A stretch of 40,510 nt of DNA, taken from NCBI GenBank assembly GCA_949505625.1, contig CATBQD010000014.1, positions 1 to 40,510 on the forward strand, given 5' to 3'. Both the position numbers and the translations under genes were made by a program. The stretch's first letter is position 1; every line of letters begins with the position of its first letter. This DNA comes from an uncultured Bacilli bacterium (GTDB lineage Bacteria > Bacillota_I > Bacilli_A > RF39 > UBA660). The notes beneath the pieces are model-generated. The model saw nothing but the letters and a program-made list of their open reading frames with translations. It was not told where the DNA came from and did no database searches. Of the stretch, positions 22,751 through 32,124 are shown one piece after another.

Positions 22751-25290
22751 TGAAAATATTAAATGAACTTACTATTAAGCATTTAAAAATGAATAAAAAA
22801 AGAACGATTGTAACTATTATTGGGATTATTTTATCAACCGCTTTAATGGTTGGAATTGGACTATTATTCTCAACGATTCAGGATAATACAATTCGAACAA
22901 TAAAAGAAGAAAATGGAGATTATCATGCCCTTTTATATAGAGTAGATAATAAGAAATTAGAAGTACTATCCAATAATCATCATATAAAAAGTTATTTTTA
23001 TGAATCCCCTATTGGATTTAGTGATTTTAAGGACAGTAAAATAGGAAATAAAAGATACTTTTTTATCAATGCTGTATCAGATGAATATTTTAAGGAAATG
23101 AAATTAATAAAAGGCAGATTTCCAGAAAATAGTTCTGAGATTGTGATTCCAAGTCATTTAGAAACAGAAAATGGAGCGATTTTTCAAATAGGAGATGAAA
23201 TTACTTTAAAGATTGGACCTAGAAAATTTGAAGATACAGAATATTATAAAAATGAAGCCTATTATGAAGAAGAGCCTGATATATTAGTAATCAAAGAAGA
23301 AAAAACTTATAAAGTTGTGGGAATTATAGAAAAGCCTGTATTTGAAGAATATAATGCAGCAGGTTATACATTCTTAACAAAAATCGATTTAAAAGACCAA
23401 AATGTTAATGTCTATTTAAATTTCAAAAAACCTTCTCGTGCTTATCAAGATATGAAATCTTTAGTAAAAAATATGGGCATGGATGAGGAAGGTGCTGAGG
23501 TACAATATAATAATTCTTTGTTGGCCTTATATGGAGCAAGTAGATATAACAATATTATGCAAGCTCTTGTTAATGTTATGATAATCATGCTAACATTAGT
23601 ATCAATTGGTTGTATTGTTGTAATTTATAATTCATTTGCAATTTCTGTTATGGAACGAAAAAAACAATTTGGATTATTTTCTAGTATAGGAGCAACGAAA
23701 AAACAACTTAGAAGAACTGTTTTCTTTGAAGCAATCATTGTAGGTTTCATTGGAATTCCATTGGGCATTTTAGGAAGCTTTATTGGAATTGGAATTGTAG
23801 TAGCAATTATCAATTATTTAGTCCCTAATTTATTTGGAACAAATCTTGTATTAACTGCTTATCCAATCTTTTTAATTGTTCCAATTTTATTTATGATTGT
23901 AACGATTTTAATATCAGCTTATATACCTGCTCATAAAGCGAGTAAAATAACGCCAATAGAAGCAATTAGATTAAATGATGATATTAAAATAAAAAATAAA
24001 AAGTTAAAAACAGGAAAATGGGTACATACCTTATTTGGAATAGAAGGAGATATTGCTTTAAAGAATATCAAGCGAAATAAGAAAAAATATCGAATTACAA
24101 TTGTATCTCTTTTTATCAGTATTGTTTTATTTATTTCTTTTTCAACCTTTGTAGAATATGGAATGAAAACTTCCTCTGATACATTAAGTATTCCAGATTA
24201 TGATATTCAGTTAATTGTAAGAGACCCTTCAACATATCAAAACTTTATTGATACTGTTCAAAATTATGAAGGAGTAGAAAAAGGCATTTTTATAAAAGAA
24301 GGAATGAAATATACCAATTCTTATAAACGAGAAGAATTGTATAATTCTGATTTAATGTCATATTTTAGAGAAGCAGAAGAGGAGATTCCTATTACTATTC
24401 TTTCATTAGATAGTGAGAATTATAAAAGTTATTTAAAAGAATTGGGACTTACTCAAGAACAACCAATTTTAATTAATAAAACTAGGTTTGTGACTTATAC
24501 AAATAATAATAGAAAAGTATATCATTCTACGATATTGAAAGATTCGAAGAAGGATTACAAATTTAATATGTGTGATGTAATGGATGGCGAAGAATTTAAT
24601 TTAGAATGTAATAAAGTTTTAGACAATATTTATATTACTGAAAAAATGCCATATGCAGTAAATGATTACACAACAGAGGTAAGGATTGTCATTGTTGTCT
24701 CAAATACAATGTTTGAAGAATTGATTCCTGATAATGACCAAGTTGCTGTGTATTTAAAAGCTCCAAAATATAAAAAGGTAGACAAATACATTACTGATTA
24801 TAAAGATTCTTTAACGAATAAGTGGTCAATTAGTTATTTTAATTTTCCAAAAGAAATGAAACAAATGAAAAATTTATATATTGTTATTGGACTATTATTG
24901 TATGGATTTATTACTCTTGTTACTTTAATTGGAGTTACTAGTGTCTTTAATACCATTAATACTAGCATTCAGTTAAGGAGAAAAGAATTTGCTATGTTAC
25001 GTAGTATGGGACTTACACCACATGGATTTAATAAAATCTTATATTTTGAAAGTTTCTTCTTTGGAATGAAATCTTTACTGTATGGAATTCCATTCTCATT
25101 CTTGGTCATTTTATGGATTCATACGGTTATGACAAATGTTAATAGTTTAGGGGATATATTAATTCCTTGGAAGAGTATTGGAATCGCTATTTTAGCTGTC
25201 TTTGTTATTATCTTTTTAACAATGATGTATGCAACAAAGAAAATGAAGAAAGAAAATATTTTAGATGCAATTAGAGAAGAGAACATTTAG
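22750..25290 (+). CDS. FtsX-type ABC transporter permease
   Basis: 846 residues with two FtsX/MacB-like repeats. The first half has a membrane helix at about 18-40, an external domain to about 265, then three helices (about 272-300, 325-358, 370-395) with the family motif ERKKQFGLFSSIGATKKQL. The second half has a helix at about 445-465, a second external domain, then three helices near 715-835 with RRKEFAMLRSMGLTPHGFNK. Its partner is the ATPase just upstream. With the two-component system at 18.7 kb this fits a self-protection or envelope-stress transporter; the substrate is unknown. Confidence 0.93.
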   Translation: MKILNELTIKHLKMNKKRTIVTIIGIILSTALMVGIGLLFSTIQDNTIRTIKEENGDYHALLYRVDNKKLEVLSNNHHIKSYFYESPIGFSDFKDSKIGNKRYFFINAVSDEYFKEMKLIKGRFPENSSEIVIPSHLETENGAIFQIGDEITLKIGPRKFEDTEYYKNEAYYEEEPDILVIKEEKTYKVVGIIEKPVFEEYNAAGYTFLTKIDLKDQNVNVYLNFKKPSRAYQDMKSLVKNMGMDEEGAEVQYNNSLLALYGASRYNNIMQALVNVMIIMLTLVSIGCIVVIYNSFAISVMERKKQFGLFSSIGATKKQLRRTVFFEAIIVGFIGIPLGILGSFIGIGIVVAIINYLVPNLFGTNLVLTAYPIFLIVPILFMIVTILISAYIPAHKASKITPIEAIRLNDDIKIKNKKLKTGKWVHTLFGIEGDIALKNIKRNKKKYRITIVSLFISIVLFISFSTFVEYGMKTSSDTLSIPDYDIQLIVRDPSTYQNFIDTVQNYEGVEKGIFIKEGMKYTNSYKREELYNSDLMSYFREAEEEIPITILSLDSENYKSYLKELGLTQEQPILINKTRFVTYTNNNRKVYHSTILKDSKKDYKFNMCDVMDGEEFNLECNKVLDNIYITEKMPYAVNDYTTEVRIVIVVSNTMFEELIPDNDQVAVYLKAPKYKKVDKYITDYKDSLTNKWSISYFNFPKEMKQMKNLYIVIGLLLYGFITLVTLIGVTSVFNTINTSIQLRRKEFAMLRSMGLTPHGFNKILYFESFFFGMKSLLYGIPFSFLVILWIHTVMTNVNSLGDILIPWKSIGIAILAVFVIIFLTMMYATKKMKKENILDAIREENI

Positions 25291-25300
25291 TTCTTTTCTT
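25277..25300 (+). terminator. Terminator after the permease
   Basis: AAGAGAAC-ATTTA-GTTCTTTT hairpin (one G-T pair) spanning the stop codon, in a T-rich context. Confidence 0.65.
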
Positions 25301-25332
25301 ATTTTTATAACAAAAAAATTCTATAAATAATC

Positions 25333-25361
25333 TTGACTAAATATAAAAAAAACTATATGAT
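25333..25361 (+). promoter_or_regulatory. Promoter of the prepilin-like gene
   Basis: TTGACT, 17-base spacer, TATGAT. Confidence 0.75.
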
Positions 25362-25386
25362 TATATATAGAGTAGAGGGTGTCTAA

Positions 25387-25812
25387 ATGAAACAAAGAGG
25401 ATTTACACTAGCAGAACTTTTAGGGGTTATTACTATATTAGCTATTGTAGCGTTATTAGCAATTCCAATGATTTCTAGAAATGTTGCAAAAGGGAAACAA
25501 AATTTATATAAAGTTCAAATAGAAAATATAAAAAAAGCAGCAGGAGATTGGATGACAAAACACATTTTGGAAATTCCAGATGGAAATATTAATACAAGTA
25601 TTACATTAGGCTGTTTAAAAGCTGAGGGCATCTTGGAAACTTCTATTGAAAATCCAATTACTGGAATACAGTTTCCAAATGATATGATTATTAGAATAAA
25701 ATCTGGTTCTAATCAATACATTTATGAAGTAGTAGAAGATAGTGGTACAAATGAGCATGTTCCATTACCAGTTGGAAAATGTAGTTTTAATCATACTGCA
25801 ATAGAAAGTTAA
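25387..25812 (+). CDS. Type IV prepilin-like protein (class III signal / GFTLAEL)
   Basis: 141 residues starting MKQRGFTLAELLGVITILAI, a textbook prepilin N-terminus: short basic leader, cleavage after glycine, Phe1 and Glu5, then the hydrophobic helix that packs pilus fibres. The remainder is a small pilin-like head with two cysteines (GCLKAEG and KCSFNH) that could form a disulphide. No prepilin peptidase, ATPase or platform gene lies in this window, so it depends on machinery elsewhere. It has its own promoter and terminator, separating it from murG. It may be a competence-type or minor pseudopilin. Confidence 0.85.
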   Translation: MKQRGFTLAELLGVITILAIVALLAIPMISRNVAKGKQNLYKVQIENIKKAAGDWMTKHILEIPDGNINTSITLGCLKAEGILETSIENPITGIQFPNDMIIRIKSGSNQYIYEVVEDSGTNEHVPLPVGKCSFNHTAIES

Positions 25813-25838
25813 AAGTAGGAATTTCCTATTTTTTTTCT
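25811..25838 (+). terminator. Terminator after the prepilin-like gene
   Basis: AAAAGTAGG / CCTATTTTT stem (one G-T pair) with a five-base loop and a continuing T run. Confidence 0.7.
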
Positions 25839-25870
25839 TCTCATAAACTATTCAGAAAATGAATAGAATA

Positions 25871-25879
25871 TGATATAAT
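25871..25879 (+). promoter_or_regulatory. Extended -10 promoter of murG
   Basis: TGATATAAT, extended -10. An in-frame ATG at 25878 lies inside it, which is why the gene start is placed at 25902. Confidence 0.7.
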
Positions 25880-25901
25880 GAATTTTGAAGGGTGTGATAA
25901 T

Positions 25902-26984
25902 ATGAGAGTTGTCATAAGTGCAGGTGGTACAGGTGGTCATATTTATCCAGCATTAGCTATTATCAATAAAATAAAAGAAAAAGAACCAAATAGTGAATTT
26001 TTATATATTGGAACTCATGATAGAATGGAAAATTCAATTGTTCCAGCACATAACATCCCTTTTAAACAATTGGAAATTTATGGTTTTTATAGAAAAAAAT
26101 TTTTCAAAAATGGGAAAACAATTTATTATTTCTTAAAAGCAATTAAAAAATCTAAACAAATTTTAAAGGAGTTCAAACCTGATATTGTAATTGGAGTTGG
26201 AGGATATGTAACAGCTCCAGTTATTTATGCAGCTCATAAATTAAAAATAAAAACGCTTATTCATGAACAAAATAGTATTCCGGGAGCTTCTAATCTATTT
26301 TTAAGTAAATATGCAGATAAAATTGCAGTATCATTCCCAGATTCATTAGAAGCATTCCCAAAAGAAAAAACGATTTTTACTGGGAATCCTTGTGGTGAAG
26401 ATGCTATTAAAAAAGCTCCAATGAATAAAAAAGAATTTGGACTTGAAAAGGGAAAAAAGCTTGTTTTAATTGTAATGGGATCTTTGGGAGCAACGACTAT
26501 AAATGAATTTTTAGTAGAGACTCTAAATCAATTTAAAAATAAAGAATATGAAGTGTTATTTGTGACAGGAAAAAAGGATTATGCGGATGTCTCAAAAGAG
26601 AGATTTCCAAAAAACGTGAAGGTTGTTCCCTATATTGAAAATATGACTAGGATTATGAAAAATACGGATTTAATGGTGACAAGGGCAGGAGCTTCTACAT
26701 TGAGCGAGTTAATAGCACTTCATGTTCCTTCGATCTTGATTCCAAGCCCTTATGTTCCAAACAATCATCAATATAAGAATGCAATTGCACTTACTAAAAA
26801 AGGCGCAGCCATCTTATTAGAAGAAAAAGATTTAAAGGGTGATATTTTATTGAAAACAATTGACTCTATTCTTTTTGATGACAAAAAGCAAAAAAAGATG
26901 GAGGAAGAATTACGAAAATTGGATATTCCTGATAGTGCAACTAAAATTGTTGCATGTATCCAAGAATTGATAGATAGGAAGTAA
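25902..26984 (+). CDS. murG: UDP-GlcNAc:lipid I GlcNAc transferase
   Basis: Adds GlcNAc to lipid I to make lipid II on the inner face of the membrane, the last cytoplasmic step of peptidoglycan precursor synthesis. 360 residues, normal length. It begins MRVVISAGGTGGHIYPALAI with the family's glycine-rich loop, then GVGGYVTAPVIYAA, HEQNSIPG, MGSLGAT, and a UDP-GlcNAc-binding region with TRAGASTLSELIAL and [19 protein letters not shown] precedes the chosen ATG. It is followed two bases later by murB, as in Bacillus. Confidence 0.97.
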   Translation: MRVVISAGGTGGHIYPALAIINKIKEKEPNSEFLYIGTHDRMENSIVPAHNIPFKQLEIYGFYRKKFFKNGKTIYYFLKAIKKSKQILKEFKPDIVIGVGGYVTAPVIYAAHKLKIKTLIHEQNSIPGASNLFLSKYADKIAVSFPDSLEAFPKEKTIFTGNPCGEDAIKKAPMNKKEFGLEKGKKLVLIVMGSLGATTINEFLVETLNQFKNKEYEVLFVTGKKDYADVSKERFPKNVKVVPYIENMTRIMKNTDLMVTRAGASTLSELIALHVPSILIPSPYVPNNHQYKNAIALTKKGAAILLEEKDLKGDILLKTIDSILFDDKKQKKMEEELRKLDIPDSATKIVACIQELIDRK

Positions 26985-26986
26985 AT

Positions 26987-27880
26987 ATGAACATTATAAA
27001 AGAGTTAGAAAAATTAAATTGTGGAAGAGTGATTAAAGACTGTAATTTAAAAGAATATACAACATATCAGATGGATGGAATTGCAGATGCAATTATTTTT
27101 CCAACTTCTATTGATGATTTAAAAACAATATTGCGATTTTTAAAGAAGCAAAATGCAAAATATAAAATTATTGGAAATGGATCCAATTTGATTTTTGATA
27201 ATCACTATGATGGAATTCTAATAAAATTAGAGGAGTTAAATCATCTAAATATAGAGGATACTCATATTGTAGTAGGTGCAGGTTATTCTATAATGAAGCT
27301 TGCTTTAAAGGTTTCTAGGATGGGATTATCTGGATTGGAATTTGCAACTGGTATTCCAGGTACTGTTGGTGGAGCAGTATTTATGAATGCAGGCGCTTAT
27401 AAAAGTGATATGGGATATATTGTAAAATCTGTTACTGTGTTAACTCCAGAATTAGAAATAAAAGAGTTAACAAATAAAGAATTAGAGTTTCATTATCGTA
27501 CTTCTTTTTTACAGACTCATCCAAATTATATTTGCTTAGAGGCTAAAATAGATTTAATACATGGCAATCAAGAAGAGATCATGGAACTTATAAAAGAACG
27601 AAAGAAAAGAAGACTGGAAACGCAACCATTAGAATATCCGAGTGCAGGAAGCGTATTTCGCAATCCGGATGGAGATTTCGCGGGAAGATTAGTTGAATTA
27701 ATTGGTTATAAAGGGAAAAAAATAGGTGGAGCAGAAGTAAGTAAAAAACATGCTAATTTTATTATTAATAAAGGGAATGCAACAGGGAAAGACATTAAAA
27801 ATTTGATTGGAGAAATTATAGAGAAAGTAAAAGAAAGAACAGGAATTGAACTAAAAGTAGAACAAGAATTCGTAGAATAA
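26987..27880 (+). CDS. murB: UDP-N-acetylenolpyruvoylglucosamine reductase
   Basis: FAD enzyme that reduces enolpyruvyl-UDP-GlcNAc to UDP-MurNAc. 297 residues, type II length. FAD-binding parts: TTYQMDGIADAIIFP, IGNGSNLIFDN, and GLEFATGIPGTVGGAVFMNA. The catalytic region includes YPSAGSVFRNP with the active-site serine, and EVSKKHANFIINKGNA near the C-terminus. GATAGGAAG upstream supports the start. Co-transcribed between murG and ftsQ. Confidence 0.97.
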   Translation: MNIIKELEKLNCGRVIKDCNLKEYTTYQMDGIADAIIFPTSIDDLKTILRFLKKQNAKYKIIGNGSNLIFDNHYDGILIKLEELNHLNIEDTHIVVGAGYSIMKLALKVSRMGLSGLEFATGIPGTVGGAVFMNAGAYKSDMGYIVKSVTVLTPELEIKELTNKELEFHYRTSFLQTHPNYICLEAKIDLIHGNQEEIMELIKERKKRRLETQPLEYPSAGSVFRNPDGDFAGRLVELIGYKGKKIGGAEVSKKHANFIINKGNATGKDIKNLIGEIIEKVKERTGIELKVEQEFVE

Positions 27881-27892
27881 AAAGGTGATTTT

Positions 27893-28642
27893 GTGAAAAA
27901 GAAAAAAGGAAAAGTGGTAAAAAAACAAGTTTCATACAGATCAAATGTTGTGCCTAAGAAAAATATAGAACCAAAAAAGAAAGTGAAAATTCGATATGGA
28001 AGAATTTTTCTTGTTCTTTTAATTTTTATTCTATTTTTCCTTTTTTTGTCTTTTTGCTATCAAGTTCCAATTAAAAATATTATAATACAAAATAATTTCT
28101 TTTTAAAAGATCAAGAAATTATTGATTTGGCGCATTTAGATAACTATCCATCCAATTTTCAAAACTCTACTTCAAAAATAAAAAGGCGATTAGAACAAAA
28201 TACATATATTAAGACCGCAGGAGTTAAAAAAACATGGTCAGGAAAAGTTGTTATTACAGTAGAAGAAAATTATCCACTTTTTTATTACCAACCGAATAAT
28301 AAAACGATTTTATTGGATGGAAAAGAGGTAACTGCAAAATTTGAGGTGCCATTTGTTATTAATTATATTCCAAATACTAAGTATGAACAATTTTTTAAAG
28401 GAATGAGTGAAATATCTAAGGATGTCTTAGGAAGAATTTCAGAAATTAAATATGATCCTAATGAAGTGGATGATAGTAGGTTTCTTCTTTCTATGAGTGA
28501 TGGAAATTATGTGTATTTGACCTTGACGAGGTTTTCCTTAATCAATCGTTATGTTGAAATTATTAGTAAAGAGGAATTGATTGGAAAAAAGGGAATTTTG
28601 AAATTAGATGCTGGCAATTCTTTCGAGATTTTAGAAGGGTAA
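27893..28642 (+). CDS. ftsQ: Cell-division protein FtsQ/DivIB
   Basis: 249-residue bitopic membrane protein that stabilises the divisome with FtsL and DivIC. A long, very basic cytoplasmic tail (residues 1-36, many Lys) is followed by one helix (about 38-56, IFLVLLIFILFFLFLSF), then a POTRA domain (PIKNIIIQNNFFLKDQEII ... YIKTAGVKKTWSGKVVITVEE) and the FtsQ beta domain (NYPLFYY, LLDGKEV). GTG start with AAAGGTGA upstream. Short for DivIB but with the expected domain order, and in the expected place after murB. Confidence 0.9.
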   Translation: MKKKKGKVVKKQVSYRSNVVPKKNIEPKKKVKIRYGRIFLVLLIFILFFLFLSFCYQVPIKNIIIQNNFFLKDQEIIDLAHLDNYPSNFQNSTSKIKRRLEQNTYIKTAGVKKTWSGKVVITVEENYPLFYYQPNNKTILLDGKEVTAKFEVPFVINYIPNTKYEQFFKGMSEISKDVLGRISEIKYDPNEVDDSRFLLSMSDGNYVYLTLTRFSLINRYVEIISKEELIGKKGILKLDAGNSFEILEG

Positions 28643-28644
28643 AC

Positions 28645-28673
28645 TTGAAACTTTTTCTTTTTTTTGGTATTAT
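28645..28673 (+). promoter_or_regulatory. Promoter inside the division cluster
   Basis: TTGAAA, 17-base spacer, TATTAT (an overlapping TATAAT begins at 28671), just after ftsQ. Confidence 0.65.
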
Positions 28674-28704
28674 AATGGCTGTTTTAATGAAAAGAGGTTT
28701 TATT

Positions 28705-29598
28705 ATGATTAAGCAAAGTTCTATCTTTCGCATCAAGGGCCAAAGAATACCATATGCTAAATATACACAAGTATTCGCTCATCAAGAAAAGGCACATTTT
28801 TATGTGATTGATTTAACAGAAGAACAAACAAGAGAAAACGTATTACATGCTGGAATATTAACTGAAAGAGGATTTGAAGATTTTTCACTTGACGTTTTGA
28901 TGCCTATTTATATGAAAGAAAAAGGGACACTCCAATATAATTTAAACTTGGTTTTTATTTTACCTGATGAAATGCTATTTACAAATGATATGTGGGAAAT
29001 AAAAGAAAATTTTAATTATATGAGAAAATTATTTTTAAAGGCTTCAGAATTTTCTAAAATATTATTAGAATGCCAAAAAAAAGAAATTACTTCTGTTATT
29101 ACAGTAGGATCAGAAAAATATAAACTTCGCAATTTTAATATTGTTTCAGATTCAGAAACTAAAAGTAGTTTGGAATTTTTAAGAGAGTTATCAGATGTAA
29201 TGAAGTCTCCTATTGTTAATATTGGACGACCAGAATATGAAGCATATATGAAAAGTATTCAAAATGCGGATCAAAAGAGACTTTCCTATTACTATCAAAA
29301 ATTATGGTCTATGTTTCAAGAAAATGGAATTCCTGAAGAACCAAGTTTTCTTTCTTATACAGAAACAAGACTTCTTTATTTAGCTTCAATTTTAAGTGCC
29401 AAAACGAAAGGCGAACCATTATTATTAGATGGAATTGGCTGGGGTGCGTTGGATGATGCTCGTCGCCTAAATATGATTTCGACATTAAGTGACTTTAGTG
29501 AGCAATCTGGAAGTGTTATTGTGACTTGCGATTCAAAAGCAAATAATGGTCTTATGAAGAAAAAAGTGTATCGTGCGAATTTCTTAGTTTCTAAATAG
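28705..29598 (+). CDS. Unknown protein between ftsQ and ftsA, C-terminus like a decayed ABC-ATPase tail
   Basis: 297 residues from ATG 28705, with AGAGG at 28693-28697. An upstream TTG at 28645 would lie in the promoter. No membrane segment, no Walker A. The last 90 residues look like the signature-to-H-loop half of an SMC/ABC-type ATPase. SYTETRLLYLASIL takes the place of SGGE-R-LLALA, EPLLLDGIGWGALDD the place of Walker B and D-loop (LLLDEPFSALD, with Glu changed to Gly), and VIVTCD the place of the H-loop (His changed to Cys). If real, it is a non-catalytic relic or scaffold. In Bacillus this position holds ylxWX and sbp. A division or chromosome-linked role is only inferred from position. 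Confidence 0.65.
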   Translation: MIKQSSIFRIKGQRIPYAKYTQVFAHQEKAHFYVIDLTEEQTRENVLHAGILTERGFEDFSLDVLMPIYMKEKGTLQYNLNLVFILPDEMLFTNDMWEIKENFNYMRKLFLKASEFSKILLECQKKEITSVITVGSEKYKLRNFNIVSDSETKSSLEFLRELSDVMKSPIVNIGRPEYEAYMKSIQNADQKRLSYYYQKLWSMFQENGIPEEPSFLSYTETRLLYLASILSAKTKGEPLLLDGIGWGALDDARRLNMISTLSDFSEQSGSVIVTCDSKANNGLMKKKVYRANFLVSK

Positions 29599-29606
29599 AC
29601 AAACTT

Positions 29607-29648
29607 AAAAAAGTGATTGAAAAAAGCTTTCTTTTTATCACTTTTTTT
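29607..29648 (+). terminator. Terminator before ftsA
   Basis: AAAAAAGTGAT / ATCACTTTTTT outer stem with an inner AAAAA/TTTTT stem and a GCTTTC-type loop, ending in a T run. Confidence 0.75.
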
Positions 29649-29659
29649 GTTATATCTCT

Positions 29660-29687
29660 TTTACTTTTTCAAAATATATAGTATAAT
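29660..29687 (+). promoter_or_regulatory. Promoter of ftsA-ftsZ
   Basis: TATAAT at 29682-29687 with a weak TTTACT -35 16 bases upstream. Confidence 0.55.
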
Positions 29688-29714
29688 TGTTATTAGATTG
29701 TAGGAGATGATCAT

Positions 29715-30962
29715 GTGAAACATATTTATACAAGTATTGATATTGGTTCAGATACAATCAAGCTCATTGTTTGTGAGTTGTATAAAAATAAATTAAATTT
29801 ATTAGCAGCATCTTCTGTTAAATCAAAAGGAATAAAAAAAGGGTTAATTACAGATGTAGAAGAAGCTTCTATGTCAATTAAGCAGGCATTTAATGAGATT
29901 GAAGATATGCTTGGTATTCGTATTAAACAAGTGATTGCAACAATTCCAAGTTATTTTGCAGAATTTACAATGATAAAAGGAGAAACTAGAATTTCTGGAG
30001 AAAATTCTGTTGTTACTGGAGAGGATGTTATCAATGTATTAGAAAGTGCGATTCAGTCAAAGTTAAATCCAAATAAAGAGATGGTAACAGTGCTCCCAAT
30101 TGATTTTACAATTGATAATCAGAGCGGGATAAAAGAACCGAAAGGATTAACTGGAGCTATGTTAGGTACTAGAGCAATTATGGTTACAACTCCTAAAAAA
30201 AATATTTATTCAGTAGTGAGTTTACTGGAAGGAAGTGGAGTAGAAGTTGTAGATATTTCTTTAAATAGCATTGGGGATGCTTATGCATTTAAGAATAAAG
30301 AAAATAGTGACTTGGTGGGAGCAATTATTAATATTGGCGCAGAAACCACTTCTGTTTCTCTTTATAATAAAGGTATTATTGTGAAGAATTCAGTGATTGG
30401 ACTAGGCGGTAAAAGTATTGATAATGATTTAGCCTATATGTATAAAATAAATCCAAAAGATGCTATTAAAATAAAAGAAAAATTTGCACTTGCTCATAAG
30501 AAATATGCTAGCCCAAATGAAGGGTATGAAGTGATAAACACAAATGGAGAAAAAATAACGATTAAACAGCTAGAGGCATCTGAAATTATAATGTCCAGAA
30601 TAGAAGAAATCCTAACTCTAGCAAGAAAGGAAATTAGTATCCTAGCAGAAAAACCAATCGAATATATTATTGTTACTGGAGGAGTAAGTAGTAGTTCTAG
30701 TTTTGATTATATTGTTTCTGAAATATTAGGAAAGAATGCAATAGTAGGAAATGTAAAAGTTGTTGGAATACGGAATAATAAGTATTCTTCAGCAGTTGGA
30801 AATATTGTTTATTTTATTCATAAACAGAAATTAAAAGGACAAGATTTTACTATGATTAATAATAATGATATGGAAGCGTTATCATCATTAAAAAGAAATG
30901 TAATTAATATTTCAAACGATACAATGTTAGGTAAAGTATTTGGATACTTTTTTGGCGAATAA
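29715..30962 (+). CDS. ftsA: Cell-division actin homologue FtsA
   Basis: Tethers FtsZ to the membrane. 415 residues: SIDIGSDTIKLIVCE (phosphate 1 loop), the FtsA-specific 1C domain (residues about 80-160), INIGAETTSVSLY (phosphate 2), YIIVTGGVSSSSS (adenosine motif), and a C-terminal amphipathic helix TMLGKVFGYFFGE, the membrane-targeting sequence. GTG start, with AGGAG at 29702-29706; an overlapping ATG at 29713 runs straight into a stop. ftsZ starts 12 bases after the stop. Confidence 0.97.
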   Translation: MKHIYTSIDIGSDTIKLIVCELYKNKLNLLAASSVKSKGIKKGLITDVEEASMSIKQAFNEIEDMLGIRIKQVIATIPSYFAEFTMIKGETRISGENSVVTGEDVINVLESAIQSKLNPNKEMVTVLPIDFTIDNQSGIKEPKGLTGAMLGTRAIMVTTPKKNIYSVVSLLEGSGVEVVDISLNSIGDAYAFKNKENSDLVGAIINIGAETTSVSLYNKGIIVKNSVIGLGGKSIDNDLAYMYKINPKDAIKIKEKFALAHKKYASPNEGYEVINTNGEKITIKQLEASEIIMSRIEEILTLARKEISILAEKPIEYIIVTGGVSSSSSFDYIVSEILGKNAIVGNVKVVGIRNNKYSSAVGNIVYFIHKQKLKGQDFTMINNNDMEALSSLKRNVINISNDTMLGKVFGYFFGE

Positions 30963-30974
30963 GGGAGGATATAT

Positions 30975-32054
30975 ATGTTTGGATTAGAAATGGATCAATT
31001 AGCGAAAATAAAAGTAATTGGTTGTGGTGGCGGTGGTTGTAATGCCGTTAACAGAATGATAGAGTCTGGTGTTAAGGGAGTTGAATTTATTGTAGCTAAT
31101 ACAGATTTACAAGTATTAAATACTTCACAAGCACCTGTTAAAATACAAATTGGTGCAGAACTTACCAATGGACTAGGTGCTGGAGCAAATCCTCAAATTG
31201 GAAAAGAAGCTGCATTAGAATCAAAAACAGATATTGAAGAAGCTTTAAAAGGTGCTGACATGGTATTTGTTACTTGTGGTATGGGTGGAGGAACTGGAAC
31301 AGGCGCTGCTCCAGTAATCGCTAATATTGCACAAGGAATGGGAGCTTTAACTGTTGGTATTGTTACAAAACCATTCTCATTTGAGGGAAAAAAGAGAATG
31401 ACTCAAGCTTTGGCAGGGTTAGAAGAATTAAAGAAAAATGTTGACACATTGATTGTAATTCCAAATGACAGATTAAGAGAAATTATTGATAAAACAACTC
31501 CACTTTTAGATTCATTTAAAGAAGTAGATAATGTACTTAGAAGAGGTGTTCAATCTATTTCAGACTTGATTGCAGTAGCAGGTTTAATTAATTTAGACTT
31601 TGCAGATGTAAAAGCTGTTATGGAAAAACGTGGGAATGCACTTATTGGAATTGGAATGGGTGTAGGAGAAGATAGAGCAACAGAGGCTGCTAGACAAGCA
31701 GTATCAAGTCCACTTTTAGAAACTAGCATTAGTGGTGCTACAGATGCTATTATCAATGTAACTGGTGGTTCTAATTTAACGCTTTTTGAAGTAGAAGAAG
31801 CAGCAGAAGTTATTCGTTCTTCAGCCAATACAGATATTAATACAATTTTTGGAGCAGTTATTAATGAAAATCTAAATGATGAAATTATTGTAACTGTTAT
31901 TGCAACAGGATTTGAAGATAAAACAGAACCATTATATCAATCTTATAATGCACCGAGTAGAAGAGAAGAAACAAAAAAGACGGAAGCGGAATCAGATTCA
32001 GGAAATGAAGATGATACAATTATTCCAGCTTTCCTAAGAAAAAGGGGTTTCTAG
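30975..32054 (+). CDS. ftsZ: Cell-division GTPase FtsZ
   Basis: Tubulin homologue that forms the division ring. 359 residues: [22 protein letters not shown], the tubulin signature [10 protein letters not shown] (about 106-115), NDRL, and the T7 catalytic loop with [12 protein letters not shown] short linker precedes the C-terminal peptide [11 protein letters not shown], which binds FtsA and other partners. GGGAGGA is the ribosome site. Co-transcribed with ftsA and ended by a strong terminator. Confidence 0.99.
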   Translation: MFGLEMDQLAKIKVIGCGGGGCNAVNRMIESGVKGVEFIVANTDLQVLNTSQAPVKIQIGAELTNGLGAGANPQIGKEAALESKTDIEEALKGADMVFVTCGMGGGTGTGAAPVIANIAQGMGALTVGIVTKPFSFEGKKRMTQALAGLEELKKNVDTLIVIPNDRLREIIDKTTPLLDSFKEVDNVLRRGVQSISDLIAVAGLINLDFADVKAVMEKRGNALIGIGMGVGEDRATEAARQAVSSPLLETSISGATDAIINVTGGSNLTLFEVEEAAEVIRSSANTDINTIFGAVINENLNDEIIVTVIATGFEDKTEPLYQSYNAPSRREETKKTEAESDSGNEDDTIIPAFLRKRGF

Positions 32055-32080
32055 GATGTCAAAAATGACATCTTTTTTTT
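32055..32080 (+). terminator. Terminator after ftsZ
   Basis: GATGTCA-AAAA-TGACATC hairpin followed by eight Ts. Confidence 0.9.
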
Positions 32081-32124
32081 GAATAAATATTTTATTTTCG
32101 CATTTACTATATTGGAGAAACAAA

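Noticed and set aside
28645-28704. TTG-initiated N-terminal extension of the gene between ftsQ and ftsA
   Set aside because: It would overlap the promoter; AGAGG is correctly placed for ATG 28705.
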